Assembly (NCBI RefSeq): GCF_021155765.1 | Contig: NC_060107.1 | Coordinates: 10,774,501-10,838,500, forward strand | From: Diprion similis | Taxonomy: Eukaryota > Arthropoda > Insecta > Hymenoptera > Diprionidae | Reading direction: 5' to 3' | DNA: 64,000 bases | Shown here: positions 51,766 to 64,000 of the stretch, in pieces | Layout of the letters: each line of letters opens with the position of its first letter | Numbering within the stretch: the stretch's first letter is position 1 | The notes under the pieces: generated by a model | What the model saw: only the letters and a program-made list of their open reading frames with translations | Told to the model about the DNA's origin: nothing | Databases searched by the model: none | Program-made: the position numbers and the translations under genes

Positions 51766-54700
51766 TTAGGAAGGAAGTTCCATGTCTTCAGGTCTTGCGA
51801 TATTGAAATCCAGCATTTCGTCGGAGGTAAGAAATCTGACATCGCTGTCATCAGAGAGAGCCGATTTTCGGGAATTTTTTTTGTAATTATTACGCTTCTG
51901 GAAAATAAAAAAGGTGACTAATCCTGCACAAGCGATTCCAGCTACTGTGATGCCTGCGACTATCGCTATGATTCCTGAAAGCGAAAACCTCCTCGGATGT
52001 CGACTTGATTTCTGGGCGTCTACTTCTTCGCTAGACACGGTCACCGCTGCAAAGTTCGAAAAAATAAAACCACTTTCGTGAAATATGTTCGCAAAAATTT
52101 CCCAGAAATGCATTTTTGCGAATCTTTCTATATTATTTTTCAGGAAAAGATTCGTTAATTCTAATCATATCTAATGAATTTTTAGAAATTCATGTTCTTT
52201 CAGAATATCAAAGAGTTATTTAAAAAATAAATTTGTTACATATATTTTGGCATATTTTTTTTATGACTTTCTCATATTTCCAGGCGATAGATTAAATTTT
52301 CAAATCGTATATGATTTCCACGTTGGGATTCAAAGTCTTTGCGTTATTGGATCAATATGGCGGCTCACTGAGCGAACAGCTGATCCCTTCAGCCGAAGTT
52401 TCAGCTAAATTATATGAATATTGACGGATCGAAATTTTTTTGTGAGCGGTTACTCTCTTGTTTTCCGATTTTAAGTTGATAATTAGTGAAATATATGCTC
52501 AAGAACTAGTTTTTTAATTAAATACGGTCTACTTAGTGTTGTGCAGTTAACGTAATTAAAGTAAACAACACGCGATTTTTTAAACAGACATTAATCGAAT
52601 CGAAACATATGACTTAATCAGTCGAAATTCGATTTCTGGATCAGTATATTAGAATTTTATAGTTTTCTGATTTTAACCGAGCTACCATCAAGTTTCATTA
52701 AAATCCACTGATCCTGTGTTCTCACAAATTCCGGATTTACAGAACTTCTAGACTCCCTCGTTAAATCCAAAATAAATTCTCGTAAGTTTCCACAGAATTT
52801 TCACTCAGTATGCATAACTCTCGAGTCTGTAAAAAATCCTCAGTTTCCCTAAGGAGATTTTCTGCTCACCCAGGGTTTCCTGAGTGCTGCTCTGGATCGA
52901 TTTTTTGGTTGTGTTCCCGTCCAGTCGTTTTGGCGGATTTGGATCCAGGCCATCCTTGGGACTAATGGGAATAGGAAGCCTATCAGGTAGTCTTGTGGAC
53001 GGAATTTCCGGCGTAAAAGAGACCGGTTTTAAGCCTGGCGGAGTCACGGTAGTGCTATCGTCAAAATCAGCTGTCGCAGAGAAAGAAAAGCACACAAAAA
53101 CGTTTTGCGATTAATACAGTTTTTTAGAATCAAGTTTCAAATTTGGGACCGATTAACTTACAGGACGAAAAACAGAATTCTGCGTAGTCCGGACAGCAGT
53201 TTTGTCTATCGATGCAGTTCAGATCGCACTGACAAATGACGCTCGGATCATACGTGGCGTTGAAATTTATGCACTTTCCGTTACAAGTCTGCATCGAATG
53301 CACGATCTCCGCTTGATCTGAAAAAAAAATAAATAAATAAAAAAATCGAGGTTTGCACGACGAGGAAAAAATGGTACAAAAATTTATACAAAATACAAGA
53401 TAGACAAACAATGTTTCGTTTAGAATATTCATGAGGTGCTATTTTGACTTGCTTCTTCAATCGTCGAACCTGAATTTGTAACCAAGAGAAATAATTGTTC
53501 AACAATCTTCGTATTTAAGACAATAAATCTACTTTCTGTGTGGAAATTGACGCAATAGATAATTTTTTTGGAATCCACGTTAATGCATTCATCTTTTTAA
53601 CTAGCACTTACAATTAGTTAGAATTAGTTTGAACATCTTGTATCGATTGCTTTTGTTACGAAACATTGCAACAATATTTCTGTAATGCAATCGCAGTAAA
53701 AAATATTGAATAAATATTGCAGAATCATTGTTAAAAAAAATCTTACACGAGAGTTGAAGTTGAAAGGTTTCAAGAATATCGAATTCTAATATCATCAACA
53801 TTTCTAACGTAATGCAATATTGCAATGGCATCCACATTAGCGTGTGCCGATTATTTTCAGCGTTGCAAAGAGCAACATCAGTGCAATTTTTCTGCAATAT
53901 TGTGTGGGTTTTTTGTCTGCATAGTAACATTCGCAATTTTATTCAGCTTCATTACCAGCCAAAGAATTAGATAAGAGACATAAAAAATTCAAAAAAATCC
54001 ATCGCTTTCATCTCCTGCGCTGTTAGAGATGCGATCCAACTAATTTCTCTGTCACTGACAAACTCCATACAGCCCAGACTGTTCATTGGCCTTGACGTTT
54101 GCTGATATATTTGCAATCAACAGGAAATTTGTGGAAAGATACTGAGGCCGTGAGAGCGGGATGCGTGGGCGTCGAAACACTCTGACCGCTACTTGCGCGT
54201 TACGTAATCATAAAATTAGTTCTTCCACTTTCACTCTTTCTCTCTCTCTCTCTCTCTCCGAAATCATTCGGCAAACATAGATATACAACTCTGGTTGCAA
54301 AAAGACAATATTCCTAATTTCTATCCGTGTGAATAGATATTCTTGGATCATTGATATTATTGGTTTTCTACTCACCATCGTCATCGACTGGAGTCACTTC
54401 CGTCGTCACATTCAGCTGATCCCTGCAGGCATTTCCCTGCAGAATCGCGACGTCGTCGATAGCAATATCGCTCAGATATCCTTGGCCTCTTATTCCCTCT
54501 ATGACTATCTGTTGTCAGGGGTTGAAACTCAAAAATTAACTCCTTATATTTCGAGAATTTAGAGCTATACTTTAATTCACTCGTTATGAACATTGCGGTA
54601 ACCAAATATTTAAACTTTCCAGTCAGATTTCAATTCTAGTTGAAATATTATTTCGTGTATTATTTAAGGTTCTTTATGTCAACCGTTTGGTAAATCGTCA

Positions 54701-57700
54701 TTTTTTTTTCTCTCTCTTAGAAATATTGTTGCAAAAACAAGCTGTCTGAACAGAGAAATACTTTTTTATAAACTTTTACCACATATTTTTTTTTATTTTT
54801 TTAATACCATCGATCTCATATATCGTAATTAAAATTCTTATTTTCTAGAAATTCATTTTTTAGATATTGAAGTTGAGTTGCTATTCGAGAGAAAAAGTGT
54901 TTAATTTTATACCCAAAAATCGTGATTGGGCTTTACAGTAAGAAATAGTTTATAGAAATACTTTTAAACAGTATATTTCTAGTCTATTTGAAATGGAAAG
55001 TTGAGCACCTACCTGAAAATTGTTTTCAATTTTTGGCAAGTCAAAGAAACCAGACCACCATGCGTTACCCTGATTTCCACTTTTGGTGAACATCAATCGT
55101 CTGACTCCCCCTTCAGGTCTGACAAAAACATTCAGCGTTCCGATGGTATTTCCGTACATGTGATACCTGATTATACAAAAGAAAAAAAGAAGAAGAAATG
55201 CAAAGTATCAATATTTCCTGAAATTATTACACCACGAATGATTATGACAACAATAATTAATCAATCAAGTTGTGTTTATTACCAGAATGAAAAACATCCT
55301 CCTTCGGTCAGATTGGAACTGTAAAGAGGTGATATGATTCGTGCAGTGTCGTTTTCTCTTTTCCCTGTCGCCTCGGTGTACAAGTAATAACCTGAGAAAA
55401 AAATCAGCCATTTTCAATCTTACACACGTTGTGTTTTTTTTTTTACGTTTCTTAAAACATTCTATGTCTTACAAATTAGAACGTCATAGTACATTATGTA
55501 TCAAGGGAATAAAGTTGAAGATTGAGATCTCATATTTCCCGCAAATGCGTTAAGATAGAATAATATGCTATTTTCGCCCCGCTTTTCAGGTCAAGAAAGT
55601 TAACATTACGATTGAGTCGGGAATAAAGAAGTTTATCGCAAGTTCAAAATTTTTTTGATAGGAGATTTTCCTTTATTTTTATGGGACTTTCACATTTCAC
55701 GCTTGCAAAGTTTATTTAAAAACTTTTCAAGCCGAGCTGTCCATTATATTCTATAAACGCGTAATAAAACGCGAGTTATCAGATTATTATATATTTTTTT
55801 ATTTATCTACAGCAAAATGGCTTCTGCAATTCTATATTAAAGTAGTCTTTCGTTTTTTAATAAACTTGATATTGCGAAGTGTAATAACCACGTCAATATG
55901 AAATTTTTGTACTTGAATTTCCAGATTATATAAGTATTTTATTACACTTGGGTTTAATTTTGAATTGCAATTTTGTTAACATTCTTAGCAGAAATATTTT
56001 TACAATTAAAAGTACATATTTTCCTGTGTTTCGTAAGCTTTTTTTTTTTATACGTCGTTTAAAGTTTCAGGTCAACTTTTCCAGAATACTTTGTTATATC
56101 ACAGTATAGAAAGTGTTTTATTTTAATGTTAACTATTTTAATTAGGAGTTCTTTTATCGCACAGCCGCTCATAGCTGTTTGAATTAGGATCTCATTTTGC
56201 AGTTACTTTTAAAGTTGAATCGAAATAAGCAATAATTGAACCAAATGTTGCAAAATGAAATACAGAAAAATTCACGCCTTAACTTCAATATCAATACGAT
56301 TCACTGATGGAAATTATTGTTGGGAATTCGAAATGAAAATCTGGAACAAATTATCACATCTGATACTTTCACTCACCGTTGTATCCTGATCCCAAAGTGT
56401 GATCGTGAGACGGACCGGTTGGGATTCTCCAGCTTCCGGTGCGGAAGTTGTGTCTCGTCCAGTCGAAGTCGTGGAAACTATCTTGTTCCCAGGAGCAGAG
56501 GCCAGGATCATCGAAGTTACAACTTGTCGGCGGATTTATCCTCGTGTCTTTTTCGGAAAAAATTTACTGCTTAGTCATGGGTATAAACGAAAAAAAGGAG
56601 GGATGGGATGATTTGTTTGTGGAATTTGTGTCTCACAAATGTTTAGAATTTGAAAGAAAATTTCATGCATAATTTAGTGGGAAAAAATTAGTTCCCGCGA
56701 TTACTCGCAACGTTTAAAAGAGAAAATCAAGTCTCCGATAATGAAGAAAAAAAAATTTAATTTGCGTACTTTGGACACACGATATCGTGAATTTTAAATT
56801 CATTTCGGAGTTTGTATTTTGTCTGGTTTTTATTTACGTAAAACACTTAGACTATAAGTTTAGAATTAGTTAAAGAGCCGTTTAATTACGCTGCGAAGTT
56901 TGTTATGTGTAGCAATTTTTGTCTTTCAAATTCATGAACACTAAGTCTGGTAATTTTTTGGAAAATAATAGGTTGAAAAACGGATTAATTCCGTATCACT
57001 AAGAAATTGAATGTTCAAGGGTATAAAAATGCGATAAAAATGATGAAAGTAAAAAAATAGTGAAATCATGTAATCACATCAGATTTTTGAAATGAAAAAT
57101 CGGTATTCAAGCTTGTCTTCGAACTGTCCGTATATTTTTCTCTGATTTACAAATTTCATAAATAATAGTCAAATTGTGCAATAAAATAAGGAAAAACGAA
57201 TTGATTTTCAACCCATGAAACCTACTTAATTTGATTCGAAAAATTGAAAATGGAAAAAAAAATGGAAAAATTTATCTCACTTTTGCAAGTTGGCGCGCTT
57301 TCGTTCCACGCTGTACCCATGCAGTATATTTCCTTAGAACCCTGCAGCTCGTAACCGGGCTCACAAACGAACATGAGAACAGCACCAGATTCCCTTTCCA
57401 CCATCAAACTGTGCTCGGGTTTGTTCACGGGTGAGCACGTTGTTTCTGAGTGAAAATACAGTACGGTTGAAAATTTTCAAACTATATCTAACGCTTTGAA
57501 ATGTTAAATTTTGTTCAACGACGAATCGATGGTAAGTTTATCAATTTTTATAGAGTTCTTTGCAGGCAAAAATTCGACCAGGAATATATTTTACGAGATT
57601 ATTAAATCTTTTTTTTTTTTTTATGATAATCGAACAATTTTAGTTACTGCATCGGCAAAAGCCAAAAACGTATTCATTTTATTTTTTACATTTTGGATGA

Positions 57701-59881
57701 AAGAGATTGAAAAAAAAAAGAAATTGTTGAAAAATTTTATTCTTTATAGATGAGCTAAAAACAAATAGAAAAAAAAAACGTCAAAAATTTTTGTAAATTA
57801 TCATACCAGATTGTTCAATTTTGTTTATCGACGAACGAAATAAATATTGTACTGTATCGTTCGATTTACAATCCTATTATGATCGAGAAATTTCACTTCA
57901 TACATTGATTAAAAAAGTTTAAAAAAAATTTTTCTAGATTATTTTAATTTCCATTATAATTGACGAATTGTGTTTTGCATCCTATCAAAACAATAAATAC
58001 ATAAATAAGTAAACGAATGAATGAATGAATAAATGAATGAATGAATGAATAAAACACTCTTAGAACAAATAGAACTTTAGTTGTGGGAGAGAAAAATTGT
58101 TGAGATACTTACTGGCGCAAATTGGAGGCGGAAGGTCCAATCTTTCTCTGACGCAAGTTGCGTACTTGGTTCCTATCAGTTTGAATCCCTGGTTGCACCA
58201 GAATCTGACCATTCTTCCTCGGGCGTTCTGACGCATTTTTCCATTCAATATTTTCACCTCGCGACATCGGGCTAAATTCGTTTACAAATTTCATCAGCTT
58301 TTTACATCACGCAACAAGTGAAACATTGTGTTCATCATTCACCACTTTTTTAAAATTATTTTCGTCAATTAAAAATTGTCTGGAAAATTAGTCTGGGTTT
58401 TACAACTTGTTTCGATTTTACTTATAATTTTTAATCGTGGGAGGCAAAATTTTTTATACTCGTTCTTAGCAGGTTAATTTTTCTCAAATCATAGAAAATT
58501 TGGAAATGATGAAAGCAATATTTCTGAATATTTTCTAGCAAAATTTCAGAAGATTTCAAGCACTCCGATAAACTTTAAAAATATCTTGTCAATGCAAATT
58601 ATATTCATTTATTTCGACCGTGTTCGGAAATATTTATTTTGTGAACATATCTTCCAAAATTATATCAAGAAAATTTCATCAAAACTGAGTTATTTTTTTC
58701 CAACTACTTTTAATATGAGATAAATATTTTCTATAGATATACTCATTCAAATTTGTGATCCTACAGATTTGTCAGATAAATATTTAAGAAATTTTAGATG
58801 CAGAATTTGAGTTTTGAATTTTTTAGCAAAATTATTGATTGGACCCTGAAAACGTTTAGGATTAAAACTGTAGTATTTTATCAAGTTTTTGAGAGTGTTA
58901 GTGTATTCCGTGAAAGTGAATAAAATATTACCAGAGATGAACAGAGTTTATAATTAATTTGACATTATTTTTGAAAAATTTGTTGAAGGACAATGAGAAA
59001 TATTGTTTCATCAGAGAATAACTCAATCTAAGTGACTAATTTCTCATTTCGTTTGATTGGAGAGCACTTGAATTGATTTATGAAAGTGAAATTCAGTTCG
59101 TTCCAAACGTTCCGTTGGGAATGAGGTAAAATAAACTGAACAGCGAGGAAATTTTCAATGTTCAATCACCAATATTCTTGGTTTGATTTGCAATTTCACG
59201 CAGCGATGAAAGTGGCAGAGTTTCTACACTAAAGTCATGAATAATATAAAAAAAAAGGAAGAAATTTGAAACCCTTGGCTGTCGGTGTATTTAACTAACT
59301 AATTGTAAAAAAGTTTCGTGAAAATTGAAAACACCACAGTTTTCATTTTCTACTCTTTCTAAAATACCGATCTGAAAAATTATTAAGAAAACTGTTTTCA
59401 AAAATACATGAAAGATGCAAACAAATTTATGAAAGACTCTGATTATCTTCGATTTTATTTTCGTTAGTACCACTTGCAGAAATTGGTCAGGAATTTTCGA
59501 AGATATATACAAACTTTGTCAGAAATCTAATAAATAATTTAAATTCTATATTAAAGGTGAATTTTTTTTGGGAAATTCAAGTCAAATAATTTTTCGAATA
59601 TCACTTGACAAAAATATTTGCCAGAGATGTGCAAATACTTAAAAAAATGTTCCTAAGATCTTTGAAATTTTTTTCAAGTACATCAGAGTAATGAGAAATA
59701 ACGATCAGACTGCGTGACAAGTTTTTTTTTTTTTGAGTTTCACGAATTTCATAGAAATTCGTTAATTACCAGAAGGGTAGTAATTATTTTAATCAAACTC
59801 ACCTGAAACTTGTGACGATTCCTCAACGTAGAAACCAGTGATAGTAATTAAAACACTGCAGATGAAAACGGAAAACTTCAT
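51766..59881 (-). CDS. Single-pass membrane protein: 2 sushi (CCP), MAM, somatomedin B domains
   Basis: Cell-surface protein of 535 aa; function unknown, architecture suggests adhesion or a receptor role. Exons on the minus strand: 59881-59803, 58271-58113, 57445-57281, 56547-56377, 55391-55283, 55166-55013, 54508-54376, 53317-53162, 53070-52870, 52046-51766; phases agree at all nine junctions. Order: signal peptide (MKFSVFICSVLITITGF); sushi 1 (ARCREVKI...PPPICA) and sushi 2 (TTCSPVNK...SAPTC), one exon each with four cysteines; a MAM domain over four exons (starts CNFDDPGLCSWEQ, ends AIDDVAILQGNAC); a somatomedin B domain with eight cysteines (CNGKC...CQCDLNC...NCCPDY...FC), one exon; a Pro/Thr-rich stalk; a transmembrane helix (GIIAIVAGITVAGIACAGLV); and a Ser/Asp-rich cytoplasmic tail of about 55 residues ending MELPS. 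I cannot name an orthologue. Confidence 0.9.
52354..52384 (+). promoter_or_regulatory. Bipartite promoter-like motif inside the last intron of the sushi-MAM-SMB gene
   Basis: AATATGGCGGC (52354-52364), 12 bases, CAGCTG (52377-52382) in AACAGCTGAT. Same halves and same spacing as at 40522-40552, oriented antisense to the host gene. Confidence 0.4.
54237..54258. repeat. (TC)n microsatellite
   Basis: About ten consecutive TC units in an intron. Confidence 0.85.
58015..58053. repeat. (GAAT)n tetranucleotide repeat
   Basis: Nine AATG/AATA units with two variant units, in an intron of the minus-strand gene. Confidence 0.85.
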
Positions 59882-62800
59882 TGTTCAAAAGCGGTTTATC
59901 TAGCAAAGTTTTTTGCGCACATAACAAGTTTGAGATTCACTTGAAAAAAACTCGCGAAAAAAACGCGAACTCAGGCTGCGCTGGAATCGAGTTGAAAAAA
60001 ACAAAAAAACAAAAAAAAAAAAAATCAAATAAAAAAACAAACAAAACGCTGAGTGTTCGCGATTCGACGTCAAGTTGGCACGGCTTCGAATTTCTTTTAT
60101 CGGAATATCAATTCCCACGTGATAAAAATTAGGCAGACGATTAGACTGAAATTAGGCTGTTACTGAGTAATTGCAGTCGCTTTGGTGTCACGAGCCCAAT
60201 TCTTTTCTCGGCAATACTACGCGGTAGAAATAGTCTTTGTAATCGGATGAGTGACGAGCTATGAATGACTTAAATGAAGGGGTTGGTCCAGATTCGAACG
60301 TAGGCGGGCTTCCAGCTTCCGGTTATGCGGCATCGCTGCGATTCATTCTTATCTTTTTCCGCTTAACTATCTCGCACGAGTTAGTCACCATTGGCGCAGA
60401 GTTTTAAAAAATCGGGGGTGCATTTCAAATTTCTTTTTTCGTCGTTATTCACGTATTCCCAGAACTCCGAGACATTATAGAAAACTGAAAAGCCGTTCGA
60501 AACTCACGTTTTTCCAATAAAGTCGTAAGAATTTTTTTTCACAATCAGTTTTGGGAACGGATTTTTCACTTTTTTCTTGATGGAAAATCGTTCAACCTCA
60601 TACGTTTCAGTTATAAATATTGAAGATCGAAAATATCTCTTTACATTCTATCGGGCTAAGCTTTGAGAAGCGGAATTTTCTTCACTTTTACCAAACTGTA
60701 ATTTCTCTAATACTTGTAATTTAAAATATCAGTCTATTTTCAAACTAGTCGGAGTTGCGATGAATTATCTGCAACAATCAGTCAATTGAAACAAATAAAG
60801 CAAGAATAAAGATTATTTTGAATCTGCGAAAATCACTGCATTGATTTTTGCATTTCAAACAAGTTCATCGAAAGTAACTAACGTCTCATTAATTCCGCAG
60901 AGTTTTTGGAAAAACAAATTTTAGTTAATTAATTCGTATGTGAATACAGCTCTTTCGAAAATTCCTGCAAGTTCTATCAACTTATCAATGATTTTTGTTC
61001 ATCTCCAATATTTGCAGATCCAACAAAAAAATACATACATACATAAACATATTATGGATTGTGCAAAACGATACAAAGCCAACGATCACGTAGTTCCTTA
61101 AGATGTTTTACACGTGATTTTGTCTTTTGCAACCAACATTTTTCAAGGTTGGTTTAATTTTTTTTTTTTTTTTAATTGATCATTTGCCAAACAGTCGGTA
61201 TTAGAATTCCGAAACAAATTGTTGTCTAAAGTAATACTTAGCGCCAGTCTACGACTATGCTATGGAGTCGAGTAGATGAATTTTGAAATTTTCCATAGAA
61301 TTCCGGCTAAAAATTTTTCACTCAATACAATCGCATCGTAGCTAAATTTGTGATTTTTAAAACGCGGGAGATTTTAATATTCCTTCGATTTTTCTACACA
61401 AATTAAATACATCGCGCGTAATAATCTTCCGAGCTTTTACTTTATCGCGGTTTTTGTGTATTGCAATAAACGACTTTAAAACAATATTTGAAAACAGATT
61501 TTTTTTAAAAGCTTATTCACTTTTTTTTTTTACCAACAATTCAAAGGCCCAATCGCCTCACTCTTCACCGCAAACCTTGAATATAATTACTTCCACAGAG
61601 ATAACTTCAGACTAATCTAGTTTCACGTCATTGTCCCGGTGAGACAGCATTTCCTGTGGAAATTTTCGCTCGAATGTTAATATTTCATCAAGCAAATTCC
61701 ATTGACGAGAATTTAAAATACATAATCGCAAACAGGAATTATTTTCGTTCAAATTCATCCTGCAGATATCAATTTCGCTGGTGAATAAGTAATACAGAGT
61801 GAATTCCTAACGATTGCATGGCTCGTCATCTGCTTAAACTCAACGCGCACGCGCTAGAAAAATGAAAACTTTTATGACATAGCGACTCATGATTATTCAG
61901 TCAATTAATAAACTTTAGAAAATTTACGAGATTTCACATTCAGGTGATTAGTTTATCACCGGACAAGGAAGCAAGTTTAAAATGTTGAAAAACACAATAT
62001 TTGACATTGTTTATTAATGATATTAATTTCGATACTTAGGATATTGTGAAGAATAAATATAATAAATCAACGGATTGTCACAGTGACTGTATTCGAGTGA
62101 AATACGAGGACTTTTATTCGCTTCGCAAATACGATTCATCTTCTTCATTCCGATTCCAAGTGCCAGTAATAAGGATTAAAATTTACTGCAGGATCGACGC
62201 TGATGTTTACTTTGAATACTGACCAAATCAAAGATAAAAATATGCAGAATTTTCTCTCAGGCATTATTAATCCAGTCGATGCGATAAGAGTTTAATCAGC
62301 AAATGAAAAAGAGTTTGTTCTAGTTTGTACTAGAACATCGGAAGTCCGAATCGAAGTCCGAAGAGAAGAGTCTAAAAAAACTAGAGACCCGAAAACTCTG
62401 AAGCTAGAAAGTTTAAACTTTAAAACCTAGAGCTTTCAATTCCCGACTATACTAAAAGCAAAAGTTCACTCTTCGGACGTGTAAAGTTAAACTTTTTTGC
62501 TCCGAGCGATTTTACGGTTAGCTTTCCTTATTTCATCTTGAGCTTACCGCAGAAATTTTTACAACATTTTTTTTTATGTGTAAATTAAATTCGTTCTCGA
62601 ATGTTAATGTAATTGTAAATGTCTTGGGAATCGAAATTCCTCGTTGTATAAAGAAAAACGAGTCAATATTTAATCTTGTTATACAGTTAATGTTTACCAT
62701 CAGTTTACATTACACAGAAACGAAAACACGAGTCTTATTTTGTAAGATTTTGAAGAATCTTAGACACACAATTTATATAATTTCGTATAGAAAAAAAAAG

Positions 62801-63231
62801 AAAATAAACAAAAAAAAAAGAACTTTTTTTTTTTGATACTCGAAATTAATATTTTTCAATGTATTTTAATTATTCTAATTATTTGAAAGAACGTAGGAGT
62901 AATTATAATAATAACAGTAAATTAAAATTGTTAATTATTCGTTGACTTTGATAATGTATTTTGTAAAATTTTTGCAATTTTCTATATTTTCTATTTTTTT
63001 TTTTTTTTGTTCTTCTTTTTTTCAATATAAATACACAAGTTAAACGAACTTTGATACTGGCAAAATTTTTGCGTACAAGTTGTCTATTTCGGATAAGCGA
63101 AAATGAAATGCCTGGACGGTTATTCGACCGATAAAATATTCTAAGGCAGGTACAAATTATAATACATGTTGACTAAATTTATACTATACACTATTGTATT
63201 GTTATTATTATTGTTACCTTATATGTTATAT
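59882..63231. other. Intergenic region right of the sushi-MAM-SMB gene
   Basis: 5' flank of the minus-strand membrane-protein gene and 3' flank of the next minus-strand gene. AT-rich, with A-runs near 60000-60030 and 62790-62835 and a CpG-richer patch at 60280-60380. No coding exon, RNA gene or clear promoter motif seen. Confidence 0.5.
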
Positions 63232-63511
63232 CTAGATATCGGCAGGGTAATAATTTTGCAGTAATTGTATTTGTAGCGGACGATACGCGTCAGTAGCGTT
63301 ATAAATCTGTGAAAAATAACAGAGAGCAAACTGTGATATTAGAATTTTATCACAACGGTTCTTCTATTCATGTGTGATTTGATTATTCGTTCGTTAATTC
63401 GCAATCACGGCGTATATTTATTTACAGTGGGTTTGTATGAAAATTAAGGCAGGATATTATGCTTACCGGTTGTATAACACGCTGATAATTCTGTCCACCA
63501 TTTTCACCGAT
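63232..63511 (-). CDS. Last two exons of an unidentified minus-strand gene (continues past the right edge)
   Basis: A 45-nt exon (63511-63467) and a 75-nt terminal exon (63306-63232) have good splice sites: pyrimidine-rich TTCTACAG before the first, CCG/GTAAGC after it, and TTTTTCACAG before the second. In phase 0 they read 39 residues (starting IGENGGQNYQRVIQP) and end YYPADI then TAG. Shifted to phase 2 the pair is also open, to a later stop, so the frame is not certain; phase 0 looks more protein-like. The upstream exons were not found in the window. Product not recognised. Confidence 0.42.
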
Positions 63512-64000
63512 CTGTAGAAAAAAAGAAAGAAATTTTCCTCTGTATTTAAAGCGTTGATTTTTTAACGAAATCATACGTTTATTTTGAGAATTTAAAATCG
63601 AACAAGTGTTCCATTTTAAAAAATAAAATAATAATAAGATAAATAATAATGCAAATTGGATGGTTTTTAATCTAAATCTAACGCAGAGAAAACAAGGAAT
63701 TAATTAATGAATTTCAATATGGGTCACCCGGTATATGATAAGCTAGACAGACTTGGAAAAGATGCAAACGGTGCCATCTCACAGAGCTTGGTAGAACTCG
63801 CTTTAGCCATCCGACGGTATGGAGCATAAAAAGGTTACTAGATTACTCTAAAATATCAATAAAATAATTAACGAAGGGAAAAAATTTTGATCCGAATGAA
63901 ATTTTAATGTGTTTTACGTGCAGTGAGATTTGAAAGTTTCCTAAATTTCAGACTTCTAGATTATACCGTTGGAGAGAGAAAAAACTGAGATTTCCAAATG
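63512..64000. other. Right edge, non-coding or uncertain
   Basis: Presumably intron or 5' flank of the minus-strand gene. It contains a less AT-rich block at 63719-63829, open on the plus strand for 36 codons from an ATG (MGHPVYDK...RRYGA, stop), and also open on the minus strand for about the same distance, without convincing splice sites on either. It could be an exon, a small peptide frame or an insertion fragment. Confidence 0.3.

Noticed and set aside
53636-53945. Clustered TGCAATATTG-like words in an intron, possibly a MITE
   Set aside because: The ends do not pair convincingly as inverted repeats by eye.
60284-60300. GTTCGAATCTGG on the minus strand resembling a tRNA T-arm
   Set aside because: No acceptor, D or anticodon stems could be paired around it.
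1-64000. Bacterial-type systems (CRISPR arrays, operons, phage genes)
   Set aside because: No regularly spaced direct repeats or operonic frames; the genes have spliceosomal introns throughout.

Overview
The window is animal nuclear DNA, most likely from an insect and possibly a hymenopteran. It is AT-rich with interspersed repeats. Its genes are split into short exons by GT-AG introns of about 65 bp to several kb. Insect-type homologues are recognisable, but the order Hymenoptera is a guess from gene style and base composition.

Region by region: (1) 1-6205, plus strand: the last 13 exons of RAD50, with zinc hook, ABC signature, Walker B and H-loop; the 5' end lies outside the window. (2) 7869-10690, minus strand: complete Rabenosyn-5 (7 exons, 515 aa; C2H2 finger, FYVE finger, C-terminal Rab-binding helices), convergent with rad50. 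(3) 12526-16178, plus: an armadillo-repeat protein (6 exons, 384 aa) resembling radial spoke head 14 (RSPH14), divergent from Rabenosyn-5. (4) 17287-22735, plus: an unrecognised protein of about 624 aa whose first exon needs one base removed from a T7 run to stay in frame. (5) 22736-44551: almost 22 kb with no convincing gene, but with homeodomain-type site clusters, promoter-like motifs, hairpins, a 17-G run and a possible solo LTR. (6) 44552-48567, plus: a secreted serpin (5 exons, 602 aa) with an insertion of about 139 residues just before the reactive-loop strand, carrying two furin-type sites. (7) 51766-59881, minus: a 10-exon, 535-aa single-pass membrane protein, signal peptide-sushi-sushi-MAM-somatomedin B-transmembrane-short tail, convergent with the serpin. 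(8) 63232-63511, minus: the last two exons of a further, unidentified gene that enters from the right edge.

The genes do not form a pathway: they cover DNA repair, endosome traffic, the cilium, protease control and cell surface. Exon borders were set by splice consensus and by requiring reading phase to carry across every junction. That worked for all junctions in genes 1-3, 6 and 7.

The most notable signals are the serpin insertion with furin sites; a bipartite motif ATGGCGKC-N12-CAGCTG found three times with exact spacing (plus one degenerate copy at the RSPH14 promoter), two of them in the gene-poor region; several small inverted-repeat transposons inside introns (TA type in rad50, TTAA type in the serpin, nested foldbacks in gene 4); and a CGATTAATCG array at 35.5 kb.
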